A stretch of DNA of 64,000 nt from Canna indica (lineage: Eukaryota > Streptophyta > Magnoliopsida > Zingiberales > Cannaceae), in assembly GCA_034359265.1 (NCBI GenBank), contig CP136892.1:17548501-17612500 (forward strand), given 5' to 3'. The position numbers were made by a program, and so were the translations under genes. The notes under the pieces were generated by a model. It was not told the origin of the DNA, made no database searches, and worked only from the letters and a program-made list of their open reading frames with translations. How positions within the stretch are numbered: the first letter of the stretch is position 1; every line of letters begins with the position of its first letter. Shown one piece after another: positions 57,335 to 64,000 of the stretch.

Positions 57335-60300
57335 ATCCTGGTACAACCCACTAATCGTGTCGACTGAGGCAAGGTTTAGAGGTTCGTGGAGGGGCTGAAG
57401 GTGGAGATTGGCCGACTGGTGCAATATGAGGACACCACCTTTGCTCTGGTGGTTGACAAGGCCATGCGGAAGGAAGTCATGGTGCCCGAGGAGCTATATG
57501 ATGGGCCTCCAAAGAAGATGTTCAAGTTCCGTAGACCAGGAGATTGACAAGGTCATTCAGAGGGATCGCATACCGAAGCTTTCTGTAAGCTTGACCAGAG
57601 GCAGGGGCAGTCAAAGGGGTCACTCAGGATTGGGATTCAGACCATGTACAATATCCTCATATTCACACTGAAAGGTGGAGCCTCCATAGTGCATGCAGTA
57701 TGGAAGGAAGCACCGAGGGGTGTACTATGGGCACACAGATACATGTTTTGATTGTGGTTAGACATGACACTATAGAGGGACTGTCCGACTAAATGTCAGT
57801 CAGAGGACAACAACTTCTCAGGGAAAGGCACCAGTGTCGATGACTTCTATGGTGTAGAGGGGCCAGTCTCAGAGTAAGGGGCAGCACGCCACTCGTTCAT
57901 TAAAAGGTTTTGACTCAGGTGTTCGTACTGACTCGTGATGGCGCTTAGACGTCCAAGGTTGTGGTGATAGGTACATTAGTAGTATGTTCGGTTATAGCTT
58001 ATGTGCTATTTGATCCGGGTGCTATGCACTCGTTTGTGTCACCTACTTTTGCATCTTGGATGGGTGGAAAGAAGAGTCCTCTTGAGGCACACTTGGTGGT
58101 ATCGACACCCATGGGCAAAGCTCTCCAATCTGAGTGGGTGTTTTGGGACTGTGAAGTGCTAGTGTACAGGAACCTGTTGATGGATGACTTATTACTTCTA
58201 CCATCGCTTGAGTTGGAGATTATTCTGGGAATGGACTGGTTGTCCACTCATTATACATTGATGGACTGTCGAGCTAAGGCTGTCATCTTCAATAAGCTTG
58301 AGCTACCACAGTTTACCTTCTAATGTGAAGAAAGGGTGGTTGGTTGAGGATCATATCCGCCCTTAAAGCTCGAAAATCACTTGATAAGGGCCGCTAGTCA
58401 TTCCTAGCCTTCGAATTTGTACATGAGGGGACGGTCAGGAGGGTCGAGGAGATGCCGGTAGTGAGCGACATCTGACGTTTTTCCCGACGAGCTTCCTGTG
58501 GGTGCCACCGAAGAGGGAGATTAATTTTGCATTAATTTGTAGCCATGGGTGAAACCAATTTCGATCCCTCCATATTGGGTGGCGCTAGTCGAGTTGAGGG
58601 AGTTGAAGACTCAGCTCCAGGAGATGCTGGATGTGGGCTTCATTCCCCCGAGTGTATCCCCGTGGGGAGCGCCGGTGCTGTTTATAAAGAAAAAAGATTG
58701 GTCCATGTGCATGTGTATTGACTATAGACAGCTGAACAAGATGACAGTCAAGAATCGTTACATGTTACCGAGGATCAATGACTTGTTCAATTAGCTTCAA
58801 GAGGCGCAGTCGTTCTTCAAGATTGACCTCAGGTCCGGGTACCACCAGTTGATAATTCGGGACTAGGACACACCCAAGATAACTTTCAATACAAGATATG
58901 GTTATTATGAGTCTTTAGTTATGTCCTTTGGATTAACAATTGCGTCGGTAATCTTCATGGACCTGATGAACTGGGTGTTTAAGGAGTACTTGGATAAGTA
59001 TATCATTGTATTCATATATGATATTTTGGTGTATTCCAAGAGCGAGGAGGATCACAATGAGCATTTGAGAGTGGTCTTGGAGATCCTTAGAGGACACTAG
59101 CTCTATTTCAAGTTTTCCAAGTGTGAATTCGACTTGACAATGTGGGATTTTTGGAGCATATTGTGTCGCGAGAAGGATTTAAGGTGGATCCTACGGAAGT
59201 GGAGGCAGTTCGGAATTTGGAGTGACCTACCAATATTATAGAGGTGCACAATTTCTTCTATCTGGCAGAGTACTACTAGAAATTTGTAGATAACTTCTCG
59301 AGGATTACAACACCCCTGGTTCGGTTACCTAGAAGAAGGTGAAATTTGTGTGGAGTGACGACTGTGGAAGGAGCTTCCAGAAGCTCAAGGACTGCTCAAC
59401 CATGATGCCAGTTCTAGCTTTGCTGCTGGGCCGGGAGGATTCGTGGTTTATTGTGATGCCTCCTGGATTGGCCTGGGATGCGTATTGGTGCAGCATGGTA
59501 GAGTAATAGCTTATGCATCTAGGCAGTTCAAGAATAACGAGAAGAACTACCTGATGCATGACATAGAGTTGGCAGCAGTAGTGTATGCACTAAAATCGTG
59601 GCGCCATTACCTGTATGGGGAGGCTTGCGAGATTTATAGTGATCACAAGAGCTTCTAGTATTTGCTAACGCAGAAGGAACTAAACCCAAGGTAGAGGAGG
59701 TGGCTTGAGCCATTAAGGATTTTGATTGTACGATCCTATACCACTTGGAAAAAGCGAACGTTCACTATCAAAAACATCGTCATCTGCGATGGCCTAAGAG
59801 GTCGCAGAGTCGTCACGGTAGTTCATTTGTGACAGTTGGAAGTGGTCGCAAAGGTCCTTCACAAAAGAAGTGGTCGCAAATAATCTACGATTGTAACTCC
59901 AACTGTCGCAAGTAGTAAATATTACGACCGCCACAGCAACAACCAGTAGGCATCGCAAAAGCGGATGTGGACCAATCGACGAAAACTTGTCGTCGCATGG
60001 TTTTTTATTCGCGACGGTAAAATGACTGTTGCTAGCTGTCAGAGTGGCGTCGCATTATCATTTGTGCCTGTACACAACCATTTCGACGTAGTGCCGTCGC
60101 AGAAGTATATTTTGTTTTTTAAAATAATTAAAAATAGATATTCCTATTTATAGTCTTTAATTAAAATACATATCAAAATGTAATATCTACATCGTATCAA
60201 AATAAAACATCAAATATACATTAATGATCATACGCATCAGGCGGCGGCGAGGAGAGGGGCTGCGTGGGGAGTGCATCAGTTGGTACCAACAATAATGATG

Positions 60301-61359
60301 GATTTGATGCTAATATCATCACGCCGAATGTTGAGGGAGGCGAAGGGGCAGGAGCACCATGTATGATAGAAGCTATATACGCCATGTATTGGGTTTTCTA
60401 CGCCATATACTGGGCCATCTGCATCACAGTATCCCTCACAATGGCCACATCAGTCTTGATAGACGCTAATGGATTTTGATCCGCACGTGATGTTGATGAA
60501 CTAGCAGTGGAGGAGTTGAAGGCAGACGACCCCACACCATGTATCTGCAACAATGCCCGTGTATGAGCCATTGTGCCAATGCCATATACACGGTCTTGGT
60601 CGTCGCCTACCACATGTATGCATCCATGCGTCAGCATCAAGTTGATATGCGACAGATCACCTCCTTGTTGGGTCACCAACCCATTATACGTAGTTTTTAA
60701 AGAAAATTAAGTTGATTAATTAAATTAATTATACATAATATAACAAGATATATTTTTTAAATATTAACTTACCGGTATCATCTCCGACCTCGTACTAATA
60801 AACTCACCCCGCCGAGGATCACACTGATATTTATGCGTCTCCTCGAAGACTCTTATAGGATCATTCAAGATTCGCGTCCCATGCTCACCTTACATCTTCT
60901 GCAATAAAATAAATATAATTAGTTTTTCTATAATTATAATAAATAATAAAAAACAATTATTTAATTACTTATGAATCGACGCTCGTGGTTGGTAAATGGG
61001 ATGGACCCACCGGTATGTCGGGCGAGAGATCCCTCGATCGGCGTTATTCGGATCTGGTGCGCTATTTGGGAAGAACCCTACCACCCTTCCGATGCCTAGA
61101 TGTCACATAGTTGATCCCATACATCCGTGCCTCCATAGGCATATCTCTGTTACCTCCTACACTTGTCCGCGCCTCATCCTGCGCCCGATGGAGGATATCC
61201 TTGAAAAGCCTCTTACAGTAAGCTTTCCTAGCATCCTCCACATGGACCTGGATGGTAGGATCCCAAGTGTATTGGGCCTACAAAACGAAAACAAGTTATG
61301 TAATAATCATTTTAAATATTAATATAATTAATTAAAAAATTTAATAAACTACGTACCTC

Positions 61360-61508
61360 ACCAACTGTGACTAACTGTGACTAGCACAGTTGGTAGCAAC
61401 ATCTTATAAGTTGCCTAGAGGTCTGGGGTTCGAACCTCAATAGGGTCTCCTTGTATGGATTTTCCACCTTGTGTGGAACTCGCTTTCTTTGACAAAAATA
61501 ATAATAAT
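61360..61508 (+). mobile_element. tRNA-derived SINE, 149 bp, with 17-bp target duplication
   Basis: A tRNA-like head with A box TAGCACAGTTGGTAGC and B box GGTTCGAACC, a body of about 70 bp (CTTGTGTGGAACTCGC), then an (AAT)n tail. It is flanked by AATAAACTACGTACCTC at 61343-61359 and 61509-61525. It is non-coding and depends on a LINE for movement. There is a short duplicated ACTGTGACTA at its 5' end. Confidence 0.9.
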
Positions 61509-61529
61509 AATAAACTACGTACCTCTAAC

Positions 61530-61956
61530 TAAGGGTGAGCACGGGTCGGGACGTCCCGACGGTCCCGGTTCGGCTCGACCGAAAAAGTTGGGACAAATAT
61601 GTCCGTCCCGATTAAAAACCAGGATGAGACCGGGACAGTACAAAAAAAATCGGGAATGTCCCATCGCGGCCCGATTTATACTATAAGTAATATTAAATAT
61701 ATAATATTACTTTTTTGGCAAAAAATTAATTATTTTAATAGAGGTATTGTTTTTATTTTACAAAAAACCAATATTAATAAATTCGGAACGTCCCGGTCCT
61801 GTCCTGATCCCGTCCCGAATTTTTTGGGGCGAGGCAAAATCGGGATGCTTCGTATTCGGGATCGGGACCAGGACACATATTTGGGTCCCGGCTCAAAACC
61901 GGGACGGGACCGGGACATACGAAATCCCGACCCGTCCCGTCCCGAGCTCACCCCTA
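61530..61956. mobile_element. hAT-type MITE, 427 bp
   Basis: Inverted ends TAAGGGTGAGC / TAGGGGTGAGC (one mismatch), 8-bp duplication CCTCTAAC at 61522-61529 and 61957-61964. Subterminal motif CGGGACCGGGAC/GTCCCGGTCC. It lies four bases beyond the SINE's right target duplication, and its own duplication overlaps the SINE's by four bases. Confidence 0.9.
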
Positions 61957-62548
61957 CCTCTAACTCAGACCTTGATAAATCTCGAGAATGCTCTGGCACG
62001 TGGGTCCATGAACGACATGGCTCCTAAAAAAACCTCTTGATAATATTAGTGATGTTGCGAGCAACATCGTCCCGCTTGAATCTACAACTCATGTATAACA
62101 ACATAAGTAATAATTAATTAATTAGCAATTATAATAAATAAACTTAGATACTTAATTTAGACCGTCCAGTGATATCTGTTGATGCTGGTCGGTCGATGAT
62201 GGTACCTAAGCCCTATGATTAGGCCCACGAGACCTACGATGACCTCAAGCCTCTGGGGCCTGTGGTGGTGGTGGTGGTGGCACTGCGGCGGATGTCGAAG
62301 GTCCCGGTGCCACAGCTGATAGTGGTGGTGGTGCTATAGCCGGCCTCTGCAATGATGGTAGTGGCGCTGGGTTGCACAGCTATCGTGGGCGATGGCTGCG
62401 GTAGTGGAGCTATTCCTGCTCGGCGAGCCATATAACGATGGCTTGAGGCTTGCGACATCTACATATATAATGTTGTACTTGAGGAGTTGGTTTCATAGAC
62501 TTTTTTTTAAACCTGACTTGAGGAGTTTATGGCTGATATTTTTGGTTC

Positions 62549-62664
62549 CAACTACATGTTTATTTCGTGCTAATAATTAAATCATACCAACAATGTGAAA
62601 AACCTCTAAAAAAGATTATTATTATTATTTTATTTTTACATGGCATTGTTAATCTTAAATTAAA
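62549..62664 (-). repeat. A-type downstream flank of A5
   Basis: CAACTACATGTTTATTTCG, GCTAATAATTAAATCATA and GGCATTGTTAATCTTAAAT match 33396-33516 downstream of A3. The match begins exactly where the CACTA sequence stops. Confidence 0.8.
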
Positions 62665-62940
62665 TCAATTAATTACTATTGGCACAACTCGACGGTGGGT
62701 GGGTGGGGTGAGCGAGGGGGGGGGGGGGGGGGGGCAAGTGTTGAACTCATCATGGCATGAAGGGCCTGGATTTGAAGGCGCTACTTTGAGCTCCAAAATC
62801 AAACCACCATCTCTCATCCTCGACCTCGACCTCGACCTCGACCACTCTCCTCCGAGTGACCGTAGGGCGGTAAGAGGACCGACAGATGCGACGATGAGGA
62901 CAAGAAGCAATAAGTATGTTGAAGCTGAGGAAGCCTTCAT
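62665..62940 (-). CDS. Small secreted peptide precursor, copy A5, with expanded coding repeats
   Basis: 91 residues: signal peptide 1-20, ALRSL at 25-29 (usual Pro replaced by Ser), then SRSRSRSR at 34-41 from about four hexamer repeats (CGACCT on the plus strand, 62822-62839), then the core SNPGPSC with Cys62 and NTC with Cys69. The following PPPPPP is encoded by a 19-base C run (19 G on the plus strand, 62716-62734). The tail ends VVPIVIN as in A3 (VLIVIN), so despite the expansion the frame agrees with A3 and differs from A1. ATG at 62938-62940. Secreted, function unknown. Homopolymer length could vary between individuals or be misread, which would change the C-terminus but not the two-Cys core. 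Confidence 0.65.
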   Translation of the reverse strand: MKASSASTYLLLLVLIVASVGPLTALRSLGGEWSRSRSRSRMRDGGLILELKVAPSNPGPSCHDEFNTCPPPPPPSLTPPTHRRVVPIVIN

Positions 62941-63425
62941 CTTTGCTATGATGAATTACAAAAATTAACACAACCTTAATCGGTTAATTAATTAAAATAG
63001 TTGTGTTGGTGAAATGTTGATGCATGGCTTGGCATATATTTATATAAGGAGAGGAAGACTTCATTACTTTTTTGGATTCGATTCATCTAATTCCAATTAA
63101 ATCAAGGGTGAAGGGTGATTTTTGCCCTCAAACTATTGAAAATAAGGTAAAAATACTCATGAACTCTTCTTTGGTTGATTTTTATCCTTAAACAAACGAA
63201 AACAGTTGAAAAATATCCTCGAACTATTAGAAATGGGTAAAAATACTCTTAAACTTTTTTTTTGATAAGTTTTTTACTCTTAGACAAACGAAAATAGTTA
63301 AAAAATACTAGTATTTTTACCCATGTCTAAATGTTACCCATCAATTAGACTTTGACTGCCCGACACTTCTTTGGGGTTACATTTAATTATATATATGTAT
63401 ATGCAAAATTACTACTCATTTACTA
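62941..63425 (-). promoter_or_regulatory. A5 promoter, interrupted by a MITE
   Basis: On the minus strand: TATATAAAT box at about 63046-63038, about 100 bp upstream of the ATG. The W-box-like TTGACT (plus strand 63352-63357) and the AACCCCAAAGAAGT block (plus strand 63365-63378) are pushed about 240 bp further away by the MITE at 63106-63339. In A3 these are next to each other (33950-33993). The match to A3 ends near 63425. Confidence 0.7.
63106..63339. mobile_element. MITE in the A5 promoter, 234 bp
   Basis: Flanked by ATCAA at 63101-63105 and 63340-63344. The empty site is seen in A3 as AAATCAATTAGAC (about 33953-33965). Ends are GGGTGA...TTACCC, a short imperfect inversion. The inside holds diverged repeats of CGAAAA(C/T)AGTT(G/A)AAAAATA. 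Family not recognised. Confidence 0.8.
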
Positions 63426-64000
63426 TGTAGTAAGATCTCATTTGGTTGACACAATTTTCTGCGAGAGGTTGTACTTTTTAGGAAGTAGCAAAAAAAGCTC
63501 TTATTTGATTGACATACTTCCTGCATTTTACAGGAAGTACATCTTCCTCAGTAAATGCAACTTTTTGCAAAAAACATGAAGTAACTTACCTAGAGGGACC
63601 CCCTAGGTAAGTTGCACTTCCTGCATTGTAATTGAAAAAAAAGGTTAATATTAGACCCACATCTGTATTTAATGCATAATCTATTTTATATTGTCAATAT
63701 TATGAGAGTAAATAATCTTTGAATTCTTCACATATTTATTTTGTTTTAATTTGTTTTTAATAAAATATGTAATTTTTTATATTAACTACAAATAAGAATT
63801 TTTATTTTTATATAATAATGTATATATTATATTAATTATATATGAAAAATATATAATATATTTTACATATATGTGTTACAATATTTATTTACAAATAAAA
63901 TTTATTTTTGTTATATATAATAATATATAAAAATTAAAATATTATTTTATAAAAAGAATGGTATATTAGTTATTTCATATGTACTTCATAGGGAGTACTC
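63426..64000. other. AT-rich end of window with a hairpin
   Basis: No gene. A near-perfect inverted repeat AACTTACCTAG/CTAGGTAAGTT with a loop of about 10 bases lies at 63582-63613, and the arms extend with GAAGTA/CACTTC. It may be the centre or joined ends of a MITE. The rest is plain AT-rich sequence. The B-type partner expected to the right of A5 is not visible before the window ends. Confidence 0.5.

Larger units (their letters stand above)
53187..59762 (+). mobile_element. Decayed Ty3/gypsy retrotransposon (long-LTR, Del/Tekay-like)
   Basis: The 5' LTR starts TGTAATGCTCG at 53187 and ends GGGTGTAACA at 55892. The primer site TGGTATCAAAGC follows at 55896, then gag, protease, RT and RNase H remains in order. 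It ends at 59762, where a CACTA element starts within the RNase H to integrase linker. Integrase and 3' LTR are not in the window. Two hAT MITEs interrupt it (55175-55816 and 56775-57334). The lineage is suggested by the ~2-kb LTR and Gly/Arg-rich gag, not proven. Confidence 0.85.
56097..59762 (+). pseudogene. Gypsy gag-pol remains
   Basis: gag from ATG 56097 has RGRGPSRGRGAGG-like Gly/Arg segments and LRRERELR, then KPTQVHGYG near 56470 and a degenerate knuckle CFDCG near 57749. Protease at 57961-58323 has VLFDPGAMHSFVS where LFDSGATHSF is expected, so the catalytic DSG is DPG. It also has LEIILGMDWL. RT from 58549 has [40 protein letters not shown] and FIYDILVYS, where the catalytic D-D pair is Y-D. 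RNase H at 59443-59658 has VYCDAS and [10 protein letters not shown]. Stops include codons where Gln or Arg is expected, consistent with C-to-T change. Certainly inactive. Confidence 0.85.
60260..62458 (-). pseudogene. CACTA Ptta/En/Spm-type gene, exons on the minus strand
   Basis: Minus strand from ATG 62456-62458: MSQASSHRYMARRAG with a Thr- and Pro-rich region carrying a (CCA)n microsatellite (62258-62280). Then short exons near 62030-61975, 61280-61030 (WDPTIQVHV, KRLFKDILHRAQDEART) and 60679-60398 (DRVYGIGTMAHTRALLQ, SIKTDVAIVRDTV). The DRVYG-G signature near the C-terminus and RFKDILHRAR-like motif fit Transposase_24/Ptta proteins. Introns host the SINE and a MITE. Frames are interrupted; the companion TNPD is not found. 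Confidence 0.65.
59763..62548 (-). mobile_element. CACTA element (En/Spm) with Ptta-type gene remains
   Basis: Starts CACTATCAAAAACATCGTC with CGACGG/GCGACGG-type subterminal repeats to about 60100. Its first ~800 bp align with the fragment at 37469. It interrupts the gypsy element after 59762 and stops at 62548, where the flank of peptide gene A5 begins; no right CACTA terminus was seen, so it may be truncated. It contains a SINE at 61360-61508 and a hAT MITE at 61530-61956. Confidence 0.75.

Noticed and set aside
62716..62734. G run as a regulatory G-quadruplex
   Set aside because: It is a coding homopolymer on the opposite strand; slippage explains it, and quadruplex function cannot be judged from sequence alone.

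Overview
The window is a stretch of plant nuclear DNA, most likely from an angiosperm. The evidence is AT-rich intergenic sequence, plant-type Ty1/copia and Ty3/gypsy retrotransposons with initiator-tRNA-Met primer sites, L1-type LINEs, a tRNA-derived SINE, and hAT, CACTA and Mutator-like transposons with plant-type transposase domains. The species cannot be named from the sequence. No rRNA gene, functional tRNA gene, organelle DNA or CRISPR array was seen.

The only loci that look like host genes with open reading frames are a small family of secreted-peptide precursors of 70-91 codons: A1 (4980-5201, +), B2 (22380-22592, +), A3 (33517-33759, -) and A5 (62665-62940, -), plus a broken copy, B4 (34532-34983, +). 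Each has a signal peptide, an ALRPL-like motif (ALRSL in A5, ALRPI in B4), and a short C-terminal core around G-(P/H)-S-C. Most have a second Cys seven residues later followed by Pro. A-type and B-type copies lie head to head around a shared intergenic promoter. This arrangement is complete at 33.5-35.0 kb. At 4.2-5.2 kb the B partner survives only as 5' flank. Conserved upstream blocks include AACCCCAGAGAAGT and W-box-like TTGAC motifs. Flanks on both sides are also shared, so the array arose by segmental duplication.

Most of the remaining sequence is transposable elements, many with exact boundaries. From left to right: a ~740-bp tandem array invaded by a 1.38-kb foldback element; peptide gene A1; a 4.3-kb hAT element with a degenerate BED-type transposase inserted in A1's downstream flank; a LINE fragment; then about 10 kb of nested insertions that split B2's promoter. 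That insert is a LINE piece, a decayed copia, and inside it a young 4.65-kb copia with near-identical LTRs and one intact 1329-codon polyprotein. B2 follows, then a CACTA element with internally deleted TNPD and Ptta genes, LINE pieces and a gypsy solo LTR.

The A3/B4 divergent pair follows (33.1-35.3 kb). After it come CACTA pieces, a second hAT relic split by a 1.37-kb Mutator-like element, a near-complete but dead LINE (44-49.3 kb), fragments of two host genes (prohibitin in two opposite pieces, and laccase), and a decayed gypsy element (53.2-59.8 kb) carrying two hAT-type MITEs. A third CACTA element contains a SINE and a hAT MITE. Last is peptide gene A5, whose promoter is interrupted by a 234-bp MITE.

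The candidate undescribed system is the divergent A/B peptide-gene family. Its C-terminal core somewhat resembles the SGPS core of PIP/PIPL phytocytokines but has Cys where those have Pro. Its promoters carry W-box motifs and have repeatedly been hit by transposons, and one copy has a 19-base homopolymer and hexamer repeats in its coding sequence. Function is inferred only.
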